5,997 nucleotides of DNA, taken from assembly GCA_016840645.1 (NCBI GenBank), contig JAEORY010000264.1, positions 1-5,997 on the forward strand, in the 5' to 3' direction. Shown here one piece after another: positions 1 to 5,554 of this stretch. A program made the translations under genes and the position numbers. Below the pieces are notes generated by a model that was given only the letters and a program-made list of their open reading frames with translations, made no database searches and was not told the origin of the DNA. This stretch comes from Candidatus Borrarchaeota archaeon. Its GTDB lineage: Archaea > Asgardarchaeota > Sifarchaeia > Borrarchaeales > Borrarchaeaceae. The stretch's first letter is position 1, and every line of letters starts with the position of its first letter.

Positions 1-50
1 TTCCATTTGTAAGATGTACACTAAATTTGAAACAAATAATTACCCAAAAT

Positions 51-61
51 ACATATAATTT
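51..61 (+). promoter_or_regulatory. Candidate TATA box upstream of the tubulin-like operon
   Basis: ACATATAATTT resembles an archaeal TATA box and follows a CCCAAAA stretch that could serve as a purine/A-rich BRE. Archaeal transcription usually begins about 25 bases downstream, which would put the start near 80-85. That lies downstream of the GTG at 70 but upstream of the in-frame ATG at 136. A second AT-rich candidate (AAATAATTA, 34-42) would instead place the transcript start close to 64-70 and allow a leaderless GTG start. The region is so AT-rich that either match could be chance. No Shine-Dalgarno sequence is visible before 70. Confidence 0.35.
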
Positions 62-69
62 ATGAAATT

Positions 70-2856
70 GTGAATTACTCAGAAAAAACTATCGCTAACT
101 ATTTATTATTAACGTTAAATTTGAGCATAGGGGCGATGGCGTTGTCATCACATTCTATAAATGCAAAATATTTGTCTGTAATCAATACCCTAAGAGAACA
201 GTTTCAGGCAGTTGGAACTAAAGTTGAAGATGTAAGCGAATGTATAACTACAGCTACCAATTTGTCTAAAAAACTTGAGCAGCTTCACAAGGAACTTGAA
301 GAAGCGACAGGTTGGAGACAAAAAGGAAAGCGAAAACAACTTGAGGACGATATGGATAAACTAACAAATCTTCTTAATGATAAGTTCTCAGACTGTGCGC
401 TTACTTTCTATAACATGTTTGTGAAGATCATCAATAAACTTAAACCTTTAAGCAGTGATTTATCGGCTATAGATTCGAAAAGCGTACAATCACTTCAAAC
501 TTTAAAAACCCCACCAAGACTTGATGACACTTTTGCGTTTCTTGATAATATGGGGAATGCTACAAATAGACTGCTAACCATTACTACTTCTTTTCGAAAC
601 AAGTTATTAAAAGAAAGCTCAAGCATTTTAGACGAGAACAGACTCACGCTAAAAACGTATGATAAGTATTTGTCAATTGATCAGGCAAAAACTCCCTTAT
701 CTGCTTCAAAGGAAAGAATCACTGAGACTGCAATAGAGGAACTCTTGACGCTTCGTTCTAGACTCTTGGAAGAAAAACTGTATCTAGAAAGTCGGCGGGA
801 CGAAGTAATTTCTCTTCTCCAATCTAAATTGCTGAATGAATTATCGTCTTTTGAGACTTATGTTAACACAGCAGAAAAAATTGGGGTTCAGGTGCCTCCT
901 ACAGTGTCCCAGAACATCGAGACGATTCGTAAGAATACAAGCACTGATAATCTGACTAGTTTACTTAGTCTTGATAACCAGTTTGAAAGTATACAGGATA
1001 AATTTGGCAATTTAATAAAGGACTCTGTGGTGAACGTAGAACATGATATTATCAATTTATTGCTTAACGTAGGCATCACTAAGAAGTCCGAGGTAATTCC
1101 CAATACGCCTCCCATCAGCCAAGAAGTATCAGATATTGCGACTTTACTCTCCGACTATCAAGGGATTTTAGATTGGAAAAAACAGGTTGAAGGAAATCTA
1201 AAAGCATTCTGTTTTTCATTCTTAGATGAGCTAAAACCTATATTAGCAAAAGCCGACGAAAATGAAGATTTTCTCCGCGACTTTGTTGAAAAAAAGCGTG
1301 CACAGATAGAAGAGAGCTCCATTGAGGATTTAACGACAGTGTATCTTGAAGTTACTGACAGATTCCAAAAGGAAAAAGAAAGAATCATCGATCATATTAA
1401 GCTTCTTGAAGGTGAACTTGAAGATCTTTCTTCAACAGCTGGTGAGAGTCTAGATCAAACAGAAATTGCTAAGATGAGTGTGTTGGGAAGTCTCAGATAT
1501 TCAACTGATCGCGAAATTCCTGATTTATTGGCTGTAGAAAAGCAACTTGAAACACACGTTGCAAAATATTCAGAAAGTTATCAAAGAGCAGCACAAGAAG
1601 AAATGACAAATCTCATGGAAGATTTGCAAACGATTAAGCCTCCTTTTAATGCTTACTTTGAGCCAATCATTGAATTATCCAAAAAAAACATTCACATAAT
1701 TGGAGATACAGTTTCTACTTTTGATATTAAAAATTTGATTCAGGATACTAAAAAAGAAATCGTTGTGAAAGGTGGAGACGCGATAGAGAACATAAAATAT
1801 AAATTGACATTAAAGGTACGTTTAGCAATAGTAAAAATATTAGAGGGACAATATCATCTCCCAAAACAGATTCAAGAAGCAGTTTCTGAATTAAACGAGA
1901 TGAAAACATCAGTTTTAGACCCCTATGCGGTAGCTACACATACACGAAGAATGATTGAGGTTTATGAGCATAAGATAGAAGGGGAACTTAACAATTATTT
2001 AATAGAAGAAGCTAAAAAATTTGAAGAAATGCTTACTTCTCTACTTGAAGCAGGTATTGAAAGTGTACAACCTCATCTAGAGAAACTTCGAAAGTTAAGA
2101 GCACTTCTCCCGGCCGAAATGAGTGAAATGACAGAACATTTTGATAGTATCGAAACAACAAAGACGGATCAAAATCTGTTGAAAGATATTCGAGAGCAAG
2201 TTAATATTAAAATCTCAGAACTTGATCGTAGCAACTTCTTACTTCGAAAGCACGGCCAAGGAGAACTAATCAAGCGATTTGAGACATTAATTATAGGGGT
2301 ACGCAGTAAAATCGACAAGGAACCTCTTGAATCGTTAATTGGGCTTAGTCAAGATTTAAATGCAGTTATGAATGAGATTAAGTCTATCATCATTGAGATT
2401 GACAAAGGAGAAAGCGAACAATTTAATGCATCTCTAAATGCAATCAGTAAATATTACTCAACAATAAAAGAAGTCTATAATGCGCATAAAATGAATTTTG
2501 ATACTGTGATTTATCCCGTTTCTAGAATATCTGATTTGAAGGACAAATTATTGAAAACACCATCGCTTAGTGATGCGAGCGACTTTTTTGAACAGATCAG
2601 AAGATTGGAAGAAGGTTGGTCAAAAAAAGTAACTGACATCCACGAATGGCACAAAACACTTCGTGTATTCCTTGCTAGTTTTGATCCAACTGCATCTGAA
2701 GGAGAATTGTTTAGACAGGTGGAAGACATCAAAAGATCGATCAAGGAGACGTATCCTGCTGATGATGTCTCATCTTATCTCTCATGGGCAGCAGAGGAGA
2801 TAGTGGAAACTATGTTAAGGAAGAAAAAGAAAGAAATAGAGAAGGAGGATACTTAA
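70..2856 (+). CDS. Large helical coiled-coil repeat protein, first gene of tubulin-like operon
   Basis: This 928-residue protein belongs to no family I recognise. It reads as almost wholly alpha-helical, rich in Glu, Lys, Leu, Ile and Ser, with heptad-like stretches. An N-terminal part (about 30-140) contains a helical hairpin with a basic turn (WRQKGKRKQ, 82-90). From about 150 to 850 the chain is a string of degenerate modules of roughly 69 residues. The C-terminus is highly charged (RKKKK at 917-921, then EIEKEDT). I see no P-loop, Walker B, ABC signature or hinge, so an SMC/Rad50 ATPase is unlikely. The start is uncertain: GTG at 70 gives a hydrophobic N-terminus (residues 8-25) resembling a signal sequence or membrane anchor, while ATG at 136 (residue 23) removes it. 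The stop overlaps the ATG of the tubulin-like gene by one base, and the 3' end carries that gene's ribosome binding site. A scaffold, crosslinker or anchor for the filament is inferred from context only. That the ORF is real is near certain from its length; its function is unknown. Confidence 0.9.
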   Translation: MNYSEKTIANYLLLTLNLSIGAMALSSHSINAKYLSVINTLREQFQAVGTKVEDVSECITTATNLSKKLEQLHKELEEATGWRQKGKRKQLEDDMDKLTNLLNDKFSDCALTFYNMFVKIINKLKPLSSDLSAIDSKSVQSLQTLKTPPRLDDTFAFLDNMGNATNRLLTITTSFRNKLLKESSSILDENRLTLKTYDKYLSIDQAKTPLSASKERITETAIEELLTLRSRLLEEKLYLESRRDEVISLLQSKLLNELSSFETYVNTAEKIGVQVPPTVSQNIETIRKNTSTDNLTSLLSLDNQFESIQDKFGNLIKDSVVNVEHDIINLLLNVGITKKSEVIPNTPPISQEVSDIATLLSDYQGILDWKKQVEGNLKAFCFSFLDELKPILAKADENEDFLRDFVEKKRAQIEESSIEDLTTVYLEVTDRFQKEKERIIDHIKLLEGELEDLSSTAGESLDQTEIAKMSVLGSLRYSTDREIPDLLAVEKQLETHVAKYSESYQRAAQEEMTNLMEDLQTIKPPFNAYFEPIIELSKKNIHIIGDTVSTFDIKNLIQDTKKEIVVKGGDAIENIKYKLTLKVRLAIVKILEGQYHLPKQIQEAVSELNEMKTSVLDPYAVATHTRRMIEVYEHKIEGELNNYLIEEAKKFEEMLTSLLEAGIESVQPHLEKLRKLRALLPAEMSEMTEHFDSIETTKTDQNLLKDIREQVNIKISELDRSNFLLRKHGQGELIKRFETLIIGVRSKIDKEPLESLIGLSQDLNAVMNEIKSIIIEIDKGESEQFNASLNAISKYYSTIKEVYNAHKMNFDTVIYPVSRISDLKDKLLKTPSLSDASDFFEQIRRLEEGWSKKVTDIHEWHKTLRVFLASFDPTASEGELFRQVEDIKRSIKETYPADDVSSYLSWAAEEIVETMLRKKKKEIEKEDT
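520..2619 (+). repeat. Degenerate ~69-residue helical repeat region inside the coiled-coil protein
   Basis: A recurring element can be followed by eye: a long amphipathic helix, a short polar break often containing Ser/Thr or Pro, an Asp/Glu next to hydrophobic residues, then a helix of pattern hxxhhxxxxxhxxhxxxh. Anchor points fall near residues 151 (LDDTFAFL), 220 (TAIEELLTL), 292 (TDNLTSLL), 349 (ISQEVSDIATLL), 418 (IEDLTTVY), 482 (EIPDLLAV), 551 (FDIKNLIQ), 617 (DPYAVATH), 700 (DQNLLKDI), 751 (EPLESLIG) and 833 (LSDASDFF). The mean spacing is about 68 residues. Divergence is high and DNA-level repetition is absent, so the duplications would be ancient. The spacing suits small helical-bundle modules arranged end to end, as in spectrin-type rods. 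The boundaries are approximate. Confidence 0.45.
2844..2848 (+). promoter_or_regulatory. Ribosome binding site deciding the start of the tubulin-like gene
   Basis: GGAGG lies seven bases before the ATG at 2856, inside the last codons of the coiled-coil gene. It fixes the tubulin-like start at 2856 rather than the in-frame ATG at 2784, which has no such site and would add 24 charged, non-conserved residues. Confidence 0.85.
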
Positions 2857-4283
2857 TGACATGGGAATCCGAGGAAAAAGAGATTGCACCTCGCGCCGAG
2901 GTCTTCGCGATAGGCATGGGCGAATGTGGATCAAATCTTGTTGGTGCTTACCTCAAGAAGAGCGCAGAAAGAGCGCTTCCTCCCCGTATACGCGGATACT
3001 TATTAATGAATACCGATAGGGCAGATGTCCAAAAAGTAAGAACGTTATATGACATTCCAAAATCTCATACGCTTCTCTATGGAGAAAGCGATACTGGTGT
3101 TGGTGGTAAATTTTCGGACGGTTATAATTATATCCACCAATCAAAGGACATAATTTTGGATCAGCTTACGCAATTGGGTTATGAAGGTGTCTCAGGATTT
3201 GTGATATTTTCCTCATTAGGTGGAGGAACTGGTTGTGGAGGCACTCCTGCTTTAATCGAAGTTTTAAAACACCGATTTGAAGTCATGGAACAGAGAAGGA
3301 TCTTTATTTACGTTATAGGCGTCCTTCCTTTCAAAAATCAAAGTAGCGAGGCTGTTAATACTGTTTGGGCGATTACTAAACTGTTACGCAACCAGTTACA
3401 AGATATAGGTCCTGACCTGATTGTTTTAATAAGTAATCGAGCTATGCTTAAGCGGATTTTAAGTTGGAGATCTGGTGTTATCGAAGACTTTCTTTCGAAA
3501 GAATTAGATCTTGATGTAGGCGATATGGGTGATATAGAAAGACTAGTTCCTTCTACCCTAGAAGAAGATAGTGCCATGATGAAGCAACAAGAGCAGACGT
3601 TTATTGACTTGGTCAATCCCTTAGCTCTTGAAGTTACAGATTTTATGCTAAGTCCAGGTGTAGTTGAACCAGGTAAGCGAGTTTTCCCCACTACTGACTT
3701 GGCAGATTACTCGCATAAATTAGATCCAATTATCGTCCCCTGTTTGTATACTGACGTCGGATTCATTCCATCAGCAGGAAATATCCAAAAACAGTTCGAG
3801 AGGATCGTCAGTCATACGGTCAATGAGTGCTGTTTCACCGAAATTGGAAAGGATCCACGTGCTGAGTCGGTGTACTATGTATTTTCAGCCCCGTCCGAAT
3901 TAGCCCGTCCAGAATTTGACATGCACATCAAGGCAGGCTTGCAAAAATATGTTCTACCGGGGGCTGCCATAACTCCTTGCTTTGTTCAGTTTACGGACCA
4001 AGAAAAGGTTTCAGGTGATGCTACAACCGAAAAAAAACAAGCAAGCCTTTTAGTATTACTTGGACTTCCAAAGATCCCAGAGCTAAAGGACATATTATTC
4101 GAAGCTAACCAACTGATCAAACTTCACACAGGTCCATCTCCTATCAAAAGGGAATGGTTCCGTCGTTCAAAAGGCACCACAAAAGAAGCTCTCGAAAAAG
4201 CCTTAGCAGATCTGAAAGAGTTGTTTGGGTATTACATGCTCTCCGAACCCACAGAGGAAACGTCTTCAGGTGAATCGACTTGA
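2856..4283 (+). CDS. Divergent tubulin/FtsZ-superfamily GTPase
   Basis: This 475-residue protein is a predicted filament-forming GTPase of the tubulin/FtsZ/CetZ fold, acting in the cytoplasm. Visible elements in order are: first beta strand and T1 loop GMGECGSN (20-27); T2 MNTDRADV (51-58), equivalent to the FtsZ NTD motif; T3 TGVGGKFSDGY (80-90); signature T4 loop SLGGGTGCGG (120-129); T5 VLPFKNQSSEA (156-166); guanine-contact Asn in LISNRAML (191-198, N194); helix H7 (about 245-265); T7 loop TTDLADY (279-285), keeping both acidic residues (D281, D284) that complete GTP hydrolysis on the neighbouring subunit; then a C-terminal domain (about 290-405) with SVYYVFSAP and ASLLVLLGLP strands. Between N194 and H7 it has about 40 residues more than FtsZ. 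A basic stretch (KREWFRRSKG, 431-440), a helix and an acidic Ser/Thr tail (EPTEETSSGEST) end the protein. I see no FtsZ C-terminal peptide of the FtsA/ZipA/SepF-binding type. Superfamily membership is firm. It is not a standard FtsZ1/FtsZ2, CetZ or eukaryote-like tubulin, and its process is unknown. It sits between two helical proteins in a coupled operon, which suggests they act on the polymer. Confidence 0.93.
   Translation: MTWESEEKEIAPRAEVFAIGMGECGSNLVGAYLKKSAERALPPRIRGYLLMNTDRADVQKVRTLYDIPKSHTLLYGESDTGVGGKFSDGYNYIHQSKDIILDQLTQLGYEGVSGFVIFSSLGGGTGCGGTPALIEVLKHRFEVMEQRRIFIYVIGVLPFKNQSSEAVNTVWAITKLLRNQLQDIGPDLIVLISNRAMLKRILSWRSGVIEDFLSKELDLDVGDMGDIERLVPSTLEEDSAMMKQQEQTFIDLVNPLALEVTDFMLSPGVVEPGKRVFPTTDLADYSHKLDPIIVPCLYTDVGFIPSAGNIQKQFERIVSHTVNECCFTEIGKDPRAESVYYVFSAPSELARPEFDMHIKAGLQKYVLPGAAITPCFVQFTDQEKVSGDATTEKKQASLLVLLGLPKIPELKDILFEANQLIKLHTGPSPIKREWFRRSKGTTKEALEKALADLKELFGYYMLSEPTEETSSGEST
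4268..4273 (+). promoter_or_regulatory. Ribosome binding site supporting a TTG start for the third gene
   Basis: AGGTGA lies six bases before TTG at 4280 and complements the archaeal 16S 3' end (consensus GGAGGTGA). It sits within the final codons of the tubulin-like gene. It supports the TTG at 4280 as the true initiator: no in-frame ATG or GTG lies close by, and the next in-frame ATG is residue 44 (MLDG), which would cut into the helical N-terminal domain. Confidence 0.8.
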
Positions 4284-5359
4284 GCGCAGATGAGTTAATT
4301 GAAAAATTGTGGACAGTTTCCACAATAAATACCGTTTTAATCAATTTACTGCTGAATAAAGAGATAAATGAGACGCTCGATGAAAGATATTGGCACGTAG
4401 TCAAAAAAATGCTGGACGGCAGTAAAAAGCAAATGAGTAAGGCATTATCAGCTCCCGCAGATTCCTTCATTGAAAGTGCTATTACATTAACTAATAAAAC
4501 ATTATCACAGATCGATGCCCTTCTGGAAAAACTACAGCATGCGAGAGTTGAAGTTGAAAAAGAAGAAAAATTCTTGTTCGATGATGAAGGACTCTTCCAA
4601 CTCGAAGAAGAAGTTAAGAAGCGTCAGCAGGTAGAAGACACCGCCAAGTCTACTCCAAAGTTGACACCTCAAGAAACCTCTACACAATTAATTGAAGAAG
4701 TTGAAGTAGTAGAAGTAGTAGAAGAAGAAGAAAAACCCATGTTTGCCAGACAGAATGATGCTAACGATGAATGGGATTATCTTGAGCATTTAAACAGACT
4801 TTTTGAAACCTATAAGCAGAATTCGCATATGCTTCTGCCAGCTTTCTGGCATGCCGCTACACAGGAACTTCTCTCTTATGAAGGCGACACAGAAGAGCAC
4901 AAATTCGCCATTAAAACTCCTGCTGAAACTATTTATCGTCTCATTCGCACATTTCTTAGTGAAGCACCGTTTGCTCGTCTTATGCAAGATATGAAGCAAA
5001 AACATGGTGATTCAGAGCTCTCTTCGAGTTATATGGATGCCATCAAAGAGAAAGTCGATGAATACTACATGCGCGTCGAAGAAGATTTAACAAATGAAAT
5101 CGAATCTTCAAAGATCATTATAAAAGCTGAACATGAACTTGAAACGTTCAATATGGGTGCAGCAAGCCTTGAAAAGCGAGTGTTGAAGTACATCCGTGAT
5201 GTGTGTAACAATCTATTAACTCAAGCAAAAACTTTGTCCCATCGAAACGAGTTAGAGAGCATTGTATATGCTGAAGCAACAATTTTGCTCTCAAGATTAA
5301 ATGGGGCTATGATCGCGTCCCCGCCGTTAGAATTTCTTTTAAAAGCAATGAAGCCTTGA
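4280..5359 (+). CDS. Helical protein with acidic linker, third gene of tubulin-like operon
   Basis: This 359-residue protein belongs to no family I recognise. It has two predicted helical parts. The N-terminal part (about 1-118) begins with an amphipathic to hydrophobic helix (TVSTINTVLINLLLNK, 12-27) and ends in a charged coiled-coil-like segment (LLEKLQHARVEVEKEEK, 81-97). The linker (about 119-165) is rich in Thr, Gln, Glu and Val and includes VEVVEVVEEEEKP (141-153). The C-terminal part (about 165-359) is helical, with aromatic-rich patches (DEWDYLEHLNRLFETY, LLPAFWHA), a long helix around 250-285, and a final hydrophobic helix before PPLEFLLKAMKP. There is no transmembrane segment, signal peptide, nucleotide-binding motif or helix-turn-helix I can defend. 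TTG at 4280 overlaps the tubulin-like stop as TTGA, so translation is probably coupled and expression stoichiometric. Helical ends joined by a flexible acidic tether suggest an adaptor joining the tubulin-like filament to another partner; this is inference from context. It is not like TubR (a small DNA-binding protein) or SepF. Confidence 0.9.
   Translation: MSADELIEKLWTVSTINTVLINLLLNKEINETLDERYWHVVKKMLDGSKKQMSKALSAPADSFIESAITLTNKTLSQIDALLEKLQHARVEVEKEEKFLFDDEGLFQLEEEVKKRQQVEDTAKSTPKLTPQETSTQLIEEVEVVEVVEEEEKPMFARQNDANDEWDYLEHLNRLFETYKQNSHMLLPAFWHAATQELLSYEGDTEEHKFAIKTPAETIYRLIRTFLSEAPFARLMQDMKQKHGDSELSSSYMDAIKEKVDEYYMRVEEDLTNEIESSKIIIKAEHELETFNMGAASLEKRVLKYIRDVCNNLLTQAKTLSHRNELESIVYAEATILLSRLNGAMIASPPLEFLLKAMKP
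4694..4732 (+). repeat. GAA/GTA trinucleotide-type low-complexity tract encoding the acidic linker
   Basis: The 39 bases encode a Glu/Val run (residues 139-151). They include a perfect tandem pair of the 9-mer GAAGTAGTA (4703-4711 and 4712-4720) followed by four GAA codons (4721-4732). A tract of this kind can expand or contract by slippage in whole codons, so the linker length is expected to vary between strains. Confidence 0.8.
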
Positions 5360-5386
5360 TCGTCCAAAAACCTGAAGTTATCCACA

Positions 5387-5422
5387 TTTTTTCGATTTAG
5401 AAGTCATTTTTTGCATTTTTTT
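5387..5422 (+). terminator. T-tract terminator after the three-gene operon
   Basis: Three T runs follow the stop at 5359 within 65 bases: T6 at 5387-5392, T6 at 5407-5412 and T7 at 5416-5422. There is no strong GC-rich stem before them. This is the typical look of archaeal intrinsic termination, which depends on the U-tract, and it separates the cytoskeletal operon from the metabolic gene downstream. Confidence 0.6.
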
Positions 5423-5458
5423 ATGGAACCATAGATGAGTTTTAGTATAGTTTAGACC

Positions 5459-5466
5459 ATATAAAT
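5459..5466 (+). promoter_or_regulatory. Candidate TATA box for the acyl-CoA synthetase gene
   Basis: ATATAAAT is a good match to an archaeal TATA box. It would place transcription start near 5485-5490 and give a leader of about 65-70 bases. Another candidate, TTTAAAAT (about 5499-5506), would give a short leader of around 25-30 bases before the ribosome binding site. The sequence alone does not choose between them. Confidence 0.4.
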
Positions 5467-5475
5467 GAGAAACAA

Positions 5476-5492
5476 CGACTTCTTAATAGTCG
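5476..5492 (+). other. Small inverted repeat in the leader or promoter region
   Basis: CGACT (5476-5480) and AGTCG (5488-5492) form a 5-bp perfect stem around a 7-base loop TCTTAAT. It lies just downstream of the TATA candidate, where an operator for a dimeric archaeal regulator or a weak RNA hairpin could sit. At this size it could also be chance. Confidence 0.3.
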
Positions 5493-5543
5493 CACTGATT
5501 TAAAATGCTAAAATAATAAAAAACTCCATATTCTAAAACTGAA

Positions 5544-5550
5544 GGGGTGG
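5544..5550 (+). promoter_or_regulatory. Ribosome binding site of the acyl-CoA synthetase gene
   Basis: GGGGTGG closely resembles the GGAGGTGA consensus. It is four bases before an ATT codon at 5555 and 28 bases before the first conventional candidate in frame, TTG at 5579. Its alignment to the anti-Shine-Dalgarno sequence leaves the same spacing to ATT as the tubulin-like gene has to its ATG. Confidence 0.6.
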
Positions 5551-5554
5551 TTTT

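Noticed and set aside
1..58. Frame open from the window edge to TAA at 56-58, a possible 3' end of an upstream gene
   Set aside because: Fewer than 20 codons are visible, another frame is also open, and the stretch is AT-rich and promoter-like; there is no support for coding.
62..73. Mini-ORF ATG AAA TTG TGA overlapping the GTG at 70, a possible uORF
   Set aside because: It is only three codons with no ribosome binding site, and may lie upstream of the transcript start implied by the TATA candidate.
954..970. Inverted repeat GACTA/TAGTC with a 7-base loop
   Set aside because: It is short, lies deep inside coding sequence, and has no T-tract or partner site, so it is probably chance.
2784..2855. 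In-frame ATG at 2784 as the start of the tubulin-like gene
   Set aside because: It would overlap the upstream gene by 73 bases and add a non-conserved charged stretch. ATG at 2856 has GGAGG at ideal spacing.
70..2856. Reading the long coiled-coil protein as an SMC/Rad50-type chromosome protein
   Set aside because: Coiled-coil composition invites this label, but there is no Walker A, Walker B, ABC signature or hinge domain, and the repeat architecture differs.
3490..3503. Perfect 14-base palindrome TTCTTTCGAAAGAA inside the tubulin-like gene
   Set aside because: It falls in ordinary codons (Leu-Ser-Lys-Glu) of the acidic insertion, away from any gene boundary. A single such palindrome in AT-rich coding DNA is not compelling as a regulatory site.
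3338..3691. Minus-strand open frame of 117 codons opposite the tubulin-like gene
   Set aside because: It is antisense to strongly conserved GTPase sequence, has no recognisable family and is the kind of shadow frame expected by chance. The other minus-strand frames were rejected for the same reason.
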